From NCBI GenBank assembly GCA_000737985.1, contig JNVT01000096.1, forward strand, positions 55,291-119,290: a DNA stretch of 64,000 bases. The letters run 5' to 3'. The stretch comes from Gammaproteobacteria bacterium MFB021. GTDB taxonomy: Bacteria > Pseudomonadota > Gammaproteobacteria > Pseudomonadales > Halomonadaceae. Position 1 is the first letter of the stretch; each line of letters starts with the position of its first letter. A model generated the notes under the pieces. That model saw only the letters and a list, made by a program, of their open reading frames with translations. It had not been told where the DNA came from and did not search any database. The position numbers were made by a program, and so were the translations under genes. Below are positions 55,657 through 63,504 of the stretch, one piece after another.

Positions 55657-56865
55657 CTAGCCTGCAGAGCGCATCAGGTGGCTGGCGATCAGCCGTCGCA
55701 CCGGCCAAGCGGCGTCGCCGGCGCGCAGCACCGCCTGGCGCAGCAGGCGCGCCGGCGGGCGCTCGTCGGTGTAGAGGCCGACGATCGCCAAGGTAGCGGC
55801 GAACAGCGGCCCGGTGGCCAGACGCTGCTGGCGCTGGTAGCGCGCCAGCAGCCGCGGCGCGCCGATATCCTGCCCCGCTGCGCGGGCGTCACCGATCAGC
55901 CCGGCCAGCCGGCGTACGCCTTCGAGGCCGAGGTTGAAGCCGTGCGCGGTGACCGGATGCATGCCCACCGCGGCATCGCCGAGCAGCGCCTGGCGCGGCC
56001 CCACGAAACGCTCGGCATAGACACTCACCAGCGGATAGCGGCGCGGCTCGGCGGCCCGGGTCATCGCTCCCAGGCGGCCCTCGAAGCGGCGGGTGATCTC
56101 GGCGTCGAAGTCGGCCTGGGGCAGCGCCATCAGCGCATCCATCTGCGCCGGCGGCAGGGTCAGCACCACCGAAGAGCAGTGAGTATCCACCGGCAGCAGC
56201 GCCAGCGTCTGGCCATGGCCGAACCACTCCCAGGCGCTGAAATCATGCGCCTGTTCGTGGTGCATGCGACACACCAGCATGTGCTGGCCGTGCTGATAGG
56301 TGTGCGCGGGGATGCCCATCGCCCGGCGCGTGGTCGAGAAGCGGCTGTCCGCCGCCACCAGCAGCGCGGCCTCGACGGTCTCGCCGCCGGCCAGACGAAT
56401 CTCGACCCCGCTATCGTCGGCGCTGGGGGCGAAGGTCTCGATCTCACTCTCGCAGCGCCACAGCACCTCGGCCTGGGCCGAATCGACGAGCGCGGCATGG
56501 GCGGCGGCGCGAATCGCCCGGTTGGGCACCAGGCAGCCGAGCTCGGCGTCCTGCCCCGCGCGGGGGGCGATCTGCATGGCGAACAGCGACTCACCGTTGA
56601 AGACCTTGGCGGCGCGCATCGCCGCGCGCTCCTCCGCGGGGATCCGCGGCCACACGTCGAGCGCGTCGAGGGTCTGCTGCGAGGCGCGGGTCAGCGCAAT
56701 CTCGCGGCCGTCGCTTTTCGGCGCTTCAAGACTGGCGCGCGCTTGGCGATCGATCAGCAGCGCGCTGACGCCGCGCCGCGACAGCGCGTTGGCGAAGCAC
56801 AAACCGATCGGGCCGGCGCCGACGATCGCGACGTCGACCCGCGTTGTGGGGGTGGAACCTTCCAT
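55657..56865 (-). CDS. FAD-dependent ubiquinone-biosynthesis hydroxylase (UbiH/UbiF/UbiM family)
   Basis: A 402-residue flavin monooxygenase: VDVAIVGAGPIGLCFANAL (FAD Rossmann), SDGREIALTRASQQTLDALDVW, and GDAAVGMHPVTAHGFNLGLEGVRRL (FAD/flavin ribityl motif). The C-terminal VGLYTDERPPARLLRQAVLRAGD resembles UbiM, a single hydroxylase that can modify C5, C1 or C6 of the ring in several proteobacteria. Family level is firm; the UbiM assignment is tentative. No other ubi gene is adjacent. Confidence 0.8.
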   Translation of the reverse strand: MEGSTPTTRVDVAIVGAGPIGLCFANALSRRGVSALLIDRQARASLEAPKSDGREIALTRASQQTLDALDVWPRIPAEERAAMRAAKVFNGESLFAMQIAPRAGQDAELGCLVPNRAIRAAAHAALVDSAQAEVLWRCESEIETFAPSADDSGVEIRLAGGETVEAALLVAADSRFSTTRRAMGIPAHTYQHGQHMLVCRMHHEQAHDFSAWEWFGHGQTLALLPVDTHCSSVVLTLPPAQMDALMALPQADFDAEITRRFEGRLGAMTRAAEPRRYPLVSVYAERFVGPRQALLGDAAVGMHPVTAHGFNLGLEGVRRLAGLIGDARAAGQDIGAPRLLARYQRQQRLATGPLFAATLAIVGLYTDERPPARLLRQAVLRAGDAAWPVRRLIASHLMRSAG

Positions 56866-56987
56866 CTCTGCCGCTCCCTACCGTGATGGGGCGTCAAGAT
56901 AACCAAAAACGCACCGCGGGTAATCCCGCGGCCGGCGGCACGGGCGCGGCCGATGCGCGCACCCGGCGCCGCGCCGCACGGCGAGCG

Positions 56988-57176
56988 TCAGTACTTGTCG
57001 TCGTGAACCCGGGTATGGCCCTGCTTGTCCTTGAACACCTTCTCCTCGAATTCGACCTCGAGATGCGCGTCGCCCTTCTGCTTGAGACGGTGGTACTCGA
57101 GCCCGCTGAAACTCAGCTCCAGACTGTCGTCGTAGGCGTCGAGCAGACGTTTGAATTCACCCACAGTGATGATCAT
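56988..57176 (-). CDS. Small conserved-looking hypothetical protein, 62 aa
   Basis: I do not recognise the family. AAAGGAG lies 6 nt before the ATG, and the sequence is protein-like: MIITVGEFKRLLDAYDD, then alternating polar/hydrophobic strands (LELSFSGLEYHRLKQKG, HLEVEFEEKVFKD) suggesting a small alpha-beta fold; very acidic and basic, no Cys. Cytosolic. It lies alone between the UbiM-like and LysR genes. Confidence 0.75.
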   Translation of the reverse strand: MIITVGEFKRLLDAYDDSLELSFSGLEYHRLKQKGDAHLEVEFEEKVFKDKQGHTRVHDDKY

Positions 57177-57232
57177 GACCTCTCCTTTGGCGATACCCGT
57201 GGCCGGCGTCCCTATCCGGCCCTCTCATCAGA

Positions 57233-58138
57233 CTAGACCAAGTCATCGTCCTCGGGGTTCCCCGCCGCCCCACAGAACGCCACGAAACGTTCGAGCAGCG
57301 GGCTGCGATACTTGTCGCGATGCAGCACCAGGCTGAACTCGCGGGTCATATCGAGGCCCACGTCGAGTTCGACCAGGCGCCCGTCGCGCAGCGCATGGCG
57401 CGCCTCCAGCCGCGACAGACAGGTCAGCCCCAGCCCCGCCGCAGTGGCATTGATGATCGCCTCGGCGGAGTTGATCTCCAGCCCCAGACGCCACGCCGGC
57501 AGCCTCGGCGCGATATAGCGCATGAACTGCTCGCGGGTGCCCGAGCCCGGCTCGCGCAGCAGCCACGCCTCCGCCGCCAGCGCCTCGATCTCGAGCGGCC
57601 CCGCCGCGGCCAGCGGATGGTCGGCGGCGGCGGTCACCACCAGCCGGTCCTGGCGCCAGGGGATGACGTCGAAGCGCGCATCGGCGACGCGCCCCTCGAT
57701 CATGCCGATATCCAGTTCGAACGCCTCCAGTGCGCTACAGATCGCGGCACTGTTGGCGATGGTGAGCTGCTGCTGCCGATGGCCGGTGGTATCGCGGAAG
57801 TCGCGCAGCAGATGGGGCAGCAACTGATGACCGATGGTGTAGCTGGCACCGATATGCAGCTGGCCCCCCAGCGTGGTGGCGTCATCGAACAGCTGCTCGA
57901 GGGTCGCGCTGCGCGCCAGCAGCTCGTCCGCCAGCGGCAGCAGCCGGCGCCCCTGATCGTTGAGATAGAGCCGATTGCGGTGGCGGTCGAACAGGGTTCG
58001 CCCGCACTGCTTCTCCAGCTCGGCCAGGGCGATGCTCAGCGCCGGCTTGCTCAGCGCGAGCCGTTCGGCGGCGGCGGTCAGGGTGCGCTCGCGGGTCACG
58101 CTGACGAAGACCTGGAGCTGGCGCAGGGTGATGGCCAT
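57233..58138 (-). CDS. LysR-family regulator (YeiE/CbbR-like)
   Basis: A 301-residue regulator; helix-turn-helix TLTAAAERLALSKPALSIALAELEKQ (residues about 19-44) and LysR effector domain. TLGGQLHIGASYTIGHQLLPHLL and SGTREQFMRYIAPRLP follow the YeiE/CysB-like pattern for anion-responsive LysR proteins. Divergent from a TDT-family transporter, whose substrate (sulfite, dicarboxylate or tellurite-like anion) may be its effector; this is inference. The intergenic space contains nested AT-rich inverted repeats. Confidence 0.85.
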   Translation of the reverse strand: MAITLRQLQVFVSVTRERTLTAAAERLALSKPALSIALAELEKQCGRTLFDRHRNRLYLNDQGRRLLPLADELLARSATLEQLFDDATTLGGQLHIGASYTIGHQLLPHLLRDFRDTTGHRQQQLTIANSAAICSALEAFELDIGMIEGRVADARFDVIPWRQDRLVVTAAADHPLAAAGPLEIEALAAEAWLLREPGSGTREQFMRYIAPRLPAWRLGLEINSAEAIINATAAGLGLTCLSRLEARHALRDGRLVELDVGLDMTREFSLVLHRDKYRSPLLERFVAFCGAAGNPEDDDLV

Positions 58139-58215
58139 GGGTTGCCTCTCGTGGCGGGTGGTATCGCGAACGCCACATCTCGACGGTCATGTGGGTCGTA
58201 GCGTAAGACGCCCGA

Positions 58216-58280
58216 GCGTTTTCGTTAAATAGAATAAAACGCCTAGTGAAAAAAGTTAAAATATATCGATAGAACGAAAA
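58216..58280. promoter_or_regulatory. AT-rich inverted repeats between LysR and TDT genes
   Basis: GCGTTTT (58216-58222) pairs with AAAACGC (58236-58242), and TTTTCGTT (58219-58226) with AACGAAAA (58273-58280). The stretch is far richer in A+T than its surroundings. A LysR operator plus promoter is likely. Confidence 0.5.
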
Positions 58281-58327
58281 GCCATAAAATGCGCGTCATT
58301 CGCTCATCGTCTTCGTCGAGGCACTTC

Positions 58328-59299
58328 ATGGCTACGCGCATGATGACCCTGCATCACCGCCTGCAGCACGCCCCTACCCCCATGGCCGGCCTGGCCCTGG
58401 GCATCTCGAGTCTGGGCTGGGCGTGGGAGAGCTTCGCCCCGCTGGGCGGTGTGGCGCAGGCCAGCGGCGCGCTGATCGCCAGCGTGCTGCTGGCGCTGCT
58501 GACGGCCAAGTTCGTGCTCCATCCGCGGCTGCTGTGGGCGGATCTGGCCCACCCGGTGGTGGGCAGCGTGGTCCCCACCTTCGCCATGGCGACCATGGTG
58601 GTGTCGAAGGCCGCGGGCACCTGGCTCGCACCAAACCTGGGCGTGACCCTGTGGCTGGTCGCGGTAGCCCTGCACCTGCTATTTCTGGTCGCCTTCGTGG
58701 TGCATCGGGTACGCGGCTTCGAGCTGCACCACATGGTGCCGGCGTGGTTCGTGCCGCCGGTGGGCATCATCGTCGCCGACGTCGCCTTCCCCGGCGTGGC
58801 CGCGCTGCATCCACTGGCCCTGGGCCTGCTCTGGCTGGGCATGGGTCTCTACGCGGTGCTGCTGCCGGTGATGATCTACCGGCTGATCTTCGCCGCCGAG
58901 ATTCCCGATCCGGCCAAGCCCACCATCGCGATCATGGCGGCCCCCGCCAGCCTCTCGCTGGCCGGCTACCTGAGCGTGGTCGCCAGCCCCTCGCCGCTGC
59001 TGGTGGCCCTGCTCGGCGGCATCGCGGTGCTGATGACGTTGATCATCTACCTGGCCTTCATCCGGCTACTGCGCCTGCCCTACAGCCCCGGCTACGCCGC
59101 CTTCACCTTCCCCATGGTGATCGGCGCCACGGCACTGGTGAAGACCGCCGCCTGGATGCAGCAGGTCGGCTTCCACCACCACGACATCGCCATCGTCCAC
59201 GGCCTGGCCACGCTGGAGATCGTCGTTGCCAGTGTGATCGTCGGCTATGTGGCGCTGCGCTATCTGGGCTCCTGGCGACTGGCCGCGAGCACCGCCTAA
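58328..59299 (+). CDS. TDT family transporter (TehA/SLAC1-like)
   Basis: A 323-residue, ten-span membrane protein. PTPMAGLALGISSLGWAWE is the first-helix signature and GYAAFTFPMVIGATAL the ninth, both typical of the tellurite-resistance/dicarboxylate transporter family, which conducts small anions (chloride, nitrate, malate, sulfite). The ATG at 58328 has GAGG 5 nt upstream; 58289 is an alternative. Repeat copy 3 begins 5 nt after its stop on the same strand. Confidence 0.85.
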   Translation: MATRMMTLHHRLQHAPTPMAGLALGISSLGWAWESFAPLGGVAQASGALIASVLLALLTAKFVLHPRLLWADLAHPVVGSVVPTFAMATMVVSKAAGTWLAPNLGVTLWLVAVALHLLFLVAFVVHRVRGFELHHMVPAWFVPPVGIIVADVAFPGVAALHPLALGLLWLGMGLYAVLLPVMIYRLIFAAEIPDPAKPTIAIMAAPASLSLAGYLSVVASPSPLLVALLGGIAVLMTLIIYLAFIRLLRLPYSPGYAAFTFPMVIGATALVKTAAWMQQVGFHHHDIAIVHGLATLEIVVASVIVGYVALRYLGSWRLAASTA

Positions 59300-59304
59300 G
59301 CGGG

Positions 59305-59460
59305 TATTTCCAAACCCTCTGACAATGGGTGCCGGAGGCAGGGCAAAGCGAGGGTCCTATGCCAGGGATGGCAAAGGTAGCGCCCACGGAGGGGTTCACA
59401 GCGCCCTCGTAACGGTCCGACGCTTCGGGCCCTGCCGCCGGATAAGCCCATGTGTTCTAA
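59305..59460 (+). repeat. Structured intergenic repeat, copy 3
   Basis: Copy of the element at 808-968, 5 nt after the TDT gene stop. The outer stem has TGGGTGC (59326-59332) with GCGCCCA (59380-59386), a C-to-T change that keeps pairing as G-U. It carries about 15 extra nt (near 59411-59430) that form their own small hairpin CCGA/TCGG. It lacks the last ~25 bases of copies 1, 2 and 4. Confidence 0.82.
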
Positions 59461-59560
59461 AAGACGACTGCCAGTGCGTCGATATTGCTGGTGCGGGGTG
59501 ATCTTTGCGCCACAGGCCGTATGATCGCAGGAAGACCCCACAGCGCGAGGCCACCCGGCC

Positions 59561-61246
59561 ATGATTTTCCCCAGCCCCCATGCCGATAGCGACAACTGGA
59601 CCCTGACCACCGCGCCGGTGCGCTTCCGGCGGCAGCATGCCGCCGCCCAGCACCGGCTCGGGGCAGATCAGGGAGCGGCCCAGCTCGATGCCGGCGGCAA
59701 TGCCGTCGATGCCATCGTCGCCACCGCTTACGCCCTCAACGCCGTCGAGCCGTGGATGTGCGGGCTGGGCGGCTCGGGATTCATGGTGATCTGGCTGGCG
59801 CGGGAGCAGCGCGCCGTGGCGCTCGATTTCCAGGGCACGCTGCCGGGCGCCATCCGCCTCGACGACTACCCGATCGACCCCGCCCGGCCCAAGACCCCGA
59901 TGGGCTTTCCCGGCGTGGTCGACGACGCCAACATCGCAGGCTATCGCTCGATCACCGTGCCCGGCGCGGTGGCCGGGCTCGACCATGCGCTTACGCGCTT
60001 CGGCTCGCGCCCCCGCGCCGAGGTCATGGCACCGGCCATCGCGCTTGCAGAACGCGGCCTTCAGGTCGACTGGTTCACCACGCTGCAGATCGCGCTCTGT
60101 GCCGATACCCTGGCCCGCGACCCCACCTCAGCGGCGATCTACCTGCCCGGTGGGCATCCAGCCACGCCGGAGAGCCGCCTGCGCCTACCGCAGCTGGCCG
60201 ACACGCTCCGCGAGATCGCCGCCGGCGGCGCCGAAACCTTCTATCGTGGCGAGCTGGCGGCGAAGATCGTCGCCGATCTGCAGGCCAGTGGTTCACGCCT
60301 CTCGCATGCAGATCTGGCAGGCTACGCGGTGCGCGAATACGAACCGATGATGGCCACGCACCGTGGTTATACGCTCTACACTCCCGGAGAGGCCTCGGGC
60401 GGGCTGCGCCAGCGCGAGATGCTGGCGCATGCCGGGGCGGCGATGCCGGCGCCACCCGCGCGACCAACCCCGGCGACCTGGGTGGCCTACGCCGAGGCGC
60501 TGGAAGCGTGCTGGCGCCAACACAAGATCCGCACCGGCGTGCTGCCGTCAAGTGCCGGCGAGAATGTGAACGGAGGGAACGCAAACGGAGGGTACGTAAA
60601 CGGAGAGAGCGTCGACGGCGAGCACGGCGCCTGCACCTCGTCGATGTCCGCGGTGGATGCCGAGGGCAACATGGTCGCGCTCACTTACACCCTGCTCAAC
60701 CGCTTCGGTTCCGGGGTCACGTTGCCCACCACCGGCATGCTGATGAACGACAGCGTCAGCTACTTCGACCCGCGCCCCGGCTACCCCACGACCATGGCCG
60801 GCGGCAAGCGCATCAACTCGTCGAACATGTGCCCCACGGTGGCAGTGAAGGAAGGCGAGGCGCGCTTCTCGGTGGGCGCCTCCGGCGGCAACCTGATCAT
60901 GCCGGCGGTGACCCAGGTCGCGGCGCTGATGATGGACTTCGGCATGAGCCTGGAAGAAGCCATGCATCATCCGCGTCTCGACGCCAGCCATCGCGGCTCG
61001 ATACGCGTCGACCCGCGCTTCGACGCGGCGACGCTGGCCGCGCTGGAGTCGCGCTTCACGCTGGAGATCGCCCAGTCGCTGGTCTTCCCCAAGCTCTACG
61101 CCTGTGTCTCGGGGGTGGCGCGCGACCCCGCGTCGGGTGAATGCGTCGGCCTTGGAGACCCCACCCAGCCGATCGGCGGCGGCGCCACGCCGGCGCCGTT
61201 CCAGCTCGACCCGCTCAGCGACACCGCGCCGGAGGTGCGCCCATGA
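59561..61246 (+). CDS. ggt: Gamma-glutamyltransferase family protein
   Basis: A 561-residue Ntn-hydrolase precursor that self-cleaves before a nucleophilic Thr, placed at Thr359 (ACTSSMSAVDAEGNMVALT). GGNAVDAIVATAYALNAVEPWMCGLGGSGFMVIW and SGGNLIMPAVTQV are family marks. No signal peptide is seen, so unlike E. coli Ggt it may be cytosolic. Just before the nucleophile there is a four-unit pentapeptide repeat (VNGGN-like; 60566-60625). It would transfer or hydrolyse gamma-glutamyl groups. The next gene overlaps by ATGA, giving an operon. Confidence 0.87.
   Translation: MIFPSPHADSDNWTLTTAPVRFRRQHAAAQHRLGADQGAAQLDAGGNAVDAIVATAYALNAVEPWMCGLGGSGFMVIWLAREQRAVALDFQGTLPGAIRLDDYPIDPARPKTPMGFPGVVDDANIAGYRSITVPGAVAGLDHALTRFGSRPRAEVMAPAIALAERGLQVDWFTTLQIALCADTLARDPTSAAIYLPGGHPATPESRLRLPQLADTLREIAAGGAETFYRGELAAKIVADLQASGSRLSHADLAGYAVREYEPMMATHRGYTLYTPGEASGGLRQREMLAHAGAAMPAPPARPTPATWVAYAEALEACWRQHKIRTGVLPSSAGENVNGGNANGGYVNGESVDGEHGACTSSMSAVDAEGNMVALTYTLLNRFGSGVTLPTTGMLMNDSVSYFDPRPGYPTTMAGGKRINSSNMCPTVAVKEGEARFSVGASGGNLIMPAVTQVAALMMDFGMSLEEAMHHPRLDASHRGSIRVDPRFDAATLAALESRFTLEIAQSLVFPKLYACVSGVARDPASGECVGLGDPTQPIGGGATPAPFQLDPLSDTAPEVRP
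60566..60625 (+). repeat. In-frame 15-bp tandem repeat within ggt
   Basis: Four 15-bp units at 60566, 60581, 60596 and 60611, encoding VNGGN, ANGGY, VNGES and VDGEH. They end three codons before the catalytic Thr of the processing site. Confidence 0.85.
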
Positions 61247-62196
61247 ATGCCGTACCGACGCGTGCCACGATCGTCGTCTCGATCCCCGATGCGGCCAAGA
61301 CCGCCTGGTGGATCGACCAGCTCGCGCCGCTGCTGCCCGAGTGGACGCTACGCCCGGCGGAAAATCCCGGCGACCCGGCCGCGGTCCACTATGCGGTGGT
61401 CTGGCGCCCCGCCGACGGCACCTTCACGCCCTTTCCCAACCTCAAGGCGATCGTCTCGCTGGGCGCGGGCATCGATCACGTCCTCGCCGACCGCGAGTTG
61501 CCGCCGGGGGTGCCGATCATCCGCACGGTGGGCACGGATCTGACTCAGCGCATGCGCGAGTACGTGGCGCTGCACGTGCTGCGCCATCATCGTGGGATGC
61601 CTATGATTGCCGCCAACCAGCGCCAACAGCGCTGGGCGCAGCAGGTGGTGCCGCCGGCCACCCGGCGCCGGGTCGGGGTGATGGGGCTCGGCAATCTCGG
61701 CGGTGCCGCGGCGCGCACGCTCGCCGCGCTCGGCTTCGAGACGCTCGGCTGGGCACGCACCCAGCGCGCGATCGAAGGGGTCGTGACTTACGCCGGCGAG
61801 GCCGAATTCGCGACTTTCCTCCAGCGCTGCGAGATTCTGGTCTGTCTGCTGCCGCTGACGCCGGCCACCGAGAATCTCCTCGACGCCGCGCTGTTCGCCA
61901 GGCTGCCCCGCGGCGCCAGCCTGATCAACGCCGGGCGCGGCCCCCACCTGGTCGAGGATGACCTGCTCGCCGCGCTTGCCAGCGGCCAGTTGAGTCACGC
62001 CACGCTCGATGTCTTCCGCCAGGAGCCGCTACCCGAGGCGCACCCGTTCTGGCGCCATCCGCAGATCACCGTGACACCGCATGTCGCCTCACTGATCGAC
62101 CCGGAGAGCGGCAGTCGTATCGTCGCCGCCAATATCCGAGAGTTCGAGGCCCACGGCGAAGTCGCCGACCTCGCCGATGCCGCGCGCGGCTACTGA
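61243..62196 (+). CDS. ghrA: D-2-hydroxyacid dehydrogenase, glyoxylate/hydroxypyruvate reductase (GhrA-like)
   Basis: A 317-residue NAD(P)-dependent reductase. VGVMGLGNLGGAAARTLAALG is the dinucleotide motif; the catalytic Arg (SLGAGIDH before; INAGRGPHLVE), Glu and His (DVFRQEPLPEAHPFWRHPQITVTPHVAS) match GhrA, which reduces glyoxylate and hydroxypyruvate. The start overlaps the ggt stop (ATGA) with GGAGG upstream, so it is translated from the same mRNA. Confidence 0.88.
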   Translation: MNAVPTRATIVVSIPDAAKTAWWIDQLAPLLPEWTLRPAENPGDPAAVHYAVVWRPADGTFTPFPNLKAIVSLGAGIDHVLADRELPPGVPIIRTVGTDLTQRMREYVALHVLRHHRGMPMIAANQRQQRWAQQVVPPATRRRVGVMGLGNLGGAAARTLAALGFETLGWARTQRAIEGVVTYAGEAEFATFLQRCEILVCLLPLTPATENLLDAALFARLPRGASLINAGRGPHLVEDDLLAALASGQLSHATLDVFRQEPLPEAHPFWRHPQITVTPHVASLIDPESGSRIVAANIREFEAHGEVADLADAARGY

Positions 62197-62286
62197 ACGG
62201 CGGAGCTTTGCCGTTCGAGTTGCTAAACTGCCTGTGCACAAGACCATCACTGATACGTTATCCACAGCCGCACGCCGAGGGGTTTC

Positions 62287-63144
62287 ATGGCCGAGAACCG
62301 CAGCTCCGACACAGCATCGTCCGCCAAGGGCACGTCCGGGAAGTCAGGCGCCGGCAAGGGCGACAACACCGCCAGCCGGCGCAACATCAAGTCCTGGCTG
62401 ACCGACATGGATGGCGTTCTGGTCCACGAGAACAAGGCCATCCCCGGTGCCGCCGAGCTGATCAATCAGTGGCGCGAGCGCGAGATTCCCTTTCTGGTGC
62501 TGACCAACAACTCCATCTATACGCCGCGCGATCTCAGCGCCCGGCTGCAGCACAGCGGCATCGAAGTGCCGGAAGAGAGCATCTGGACCTCGGCGCTGGC
62601 CACCGCGGCTTTCCTGCGCGATCAGGCCCCGGGCAGCTCGGCCTTCGTCGTCGGCGAAGCGGGCCTGCTCACCGCGATCCACGAAGCCGGCTTCATCATG
62701 ACCGACACCAAGCCCGACTACGTGGTGCTCGGCGAGACCCGCTCCTACTCCTTCGAGGCGATCACCAAGGCGATCCGGCTGATCAAGGATGGCGCACGCT
62801 TCATCTGCACCAACCCGGACGCCACCGGCCCCAGCGCCGAGGGCGTGCTGCCGGCCACCGGCGCCGTGGCCGCGCTGATCACCGAGGCGACCGGACGCAA
62901 GCCCTATATCGTCGGCAAGCCCAATCCGATGATGTTCCGCTCGGCGCTCAACAAGCTCGGGGTGCATTCGGACGGCACCGGCATGATCGGCGACCGCATG
63001 GACACCGACATCGTCGCCGGCATCGAGGCGGGCATGCACACCGTGCTGGTGCTCAGCGGCATCGCCGACAAGTCGGAGATCGAGCGCTACCCGTTCCGGC
63101 CCAAGGAGATCCTCTCCTCGGTGGCCGAGCTGGTGGACAAATAG
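62287..63144 (+). CDS. HAD-IIA family phosphatase (NagD-like)
   Basis: A 285-residue HAD hydrolase: catalytic DMDGVL with Asp40 and Asp42, LVLTNNS, GKPNPMMF and GDRMDTDIVAGIEAGMHTVLVLSG with the Mg-binding acids. NagD-type enzymes dephosphorylate UMP, GMP and sugar phosphates. An extra N-terminal 30 residues (Ser/Gly/Lys-rich, SSDTASSAKGTSGKSGAGKG) is low complexity and unlike E. coli NagD. Repeat copy 4 begins 45 nt after its stop. Confidence 0.88.
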   Translation: MAENRSSDTASSAKGTSGKSGAGKGDNTASRRNIKSWLTDMDGVLVHENKAIPGAAELINQWREREIPFLVLTNNSIYTPRDLSARLQHSGIEVPEESIWTSALATAAFLRDQAPGSSAFVVGEAGLLTAIHEAGFIMTDTKPDYVVLGETRSYSFEAITKAIRLIKDGARFICTNPDATGPSAEGVLPATGAVAALITEATGRKPYIVGKPNPMMFRSALNKLGVHSDGTGMIGDRMDTDIVAGIEAGMHTVLVLSGIADKSEIERYPFRPKEILSSVAELVDK

Positions 63145-63502
63145 CGCTCGAGACACTTCACACCTCAAACGCGCCGATCGACCCAAAGCCCATCCCCCCT
63201 CTGACGATGGGCGCCGGGGGCAGGGTAAAGCGAGGGTCCTTTGCCAGGGATGGCAAAGGTAGCGCCCAGGGAGGGGTTCACAGCGCCCTCGCGACGCTCT
63301 GCCGCCGGATAAGCCCACGTCGTCTCGCGGTTGTGAAAGGCGTCCTAAGAAAGGCGTTCCAAGAGGGTGTTTACAAATTCGGCGAGCGAAGGCAAGACAA
63401 GGCAAAATCGGTCGAAAAAGCGGAGTTTACACGGGGTAAATGAGCATTTTGAGACCGATTTTAACGCCGTATTGCCGAGCGCAGGCATTTTGTAAACACC
63501 CT
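63145..63502. other. Intergenic region with two different repeats
   Basis: 358 bases holding repeat copy 4 (63190-63349) and, 12 nt later, the inverted-repeat element of family 2 (63362-63504). No reading frame with a ribosome binding site is apparent. Confidence 0.7.
63190..63349 (+). repeat. Structured intergenic repeat, copy 4
   Basis: Copy of the element at 808-968. The central CTTTGCCA/TGGCAAAG hairpin and TGGGCGC/GCGCCCA outer stem are intact. In the long-range stem (CCGGGGGCAGGGT with GCTCTGCCGCCGG) changes relative to copy 1 give T-G and G-T wobble pairs, so pairing is kept. On the same strand as the preceding gene. Confidence 0.87.
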
Positions 63503-63504
63503 CT
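63362..63504. repeat. Inverted-repeat element (family 2), MITE-like
   Basis: A 143-bp element with perfect 16-bp terminal inverted repeats AGAGGGTGTTTACAAA (63362-63377) and TTTGTAAACACCCTCT (63489-63504), and an internal 10-bp inverted repeat AAAATCGGTC/GACCGATTTT. It carries no gene. Its right end reaches the stop codon of the hemY-type gene. Confidence 0.8.
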
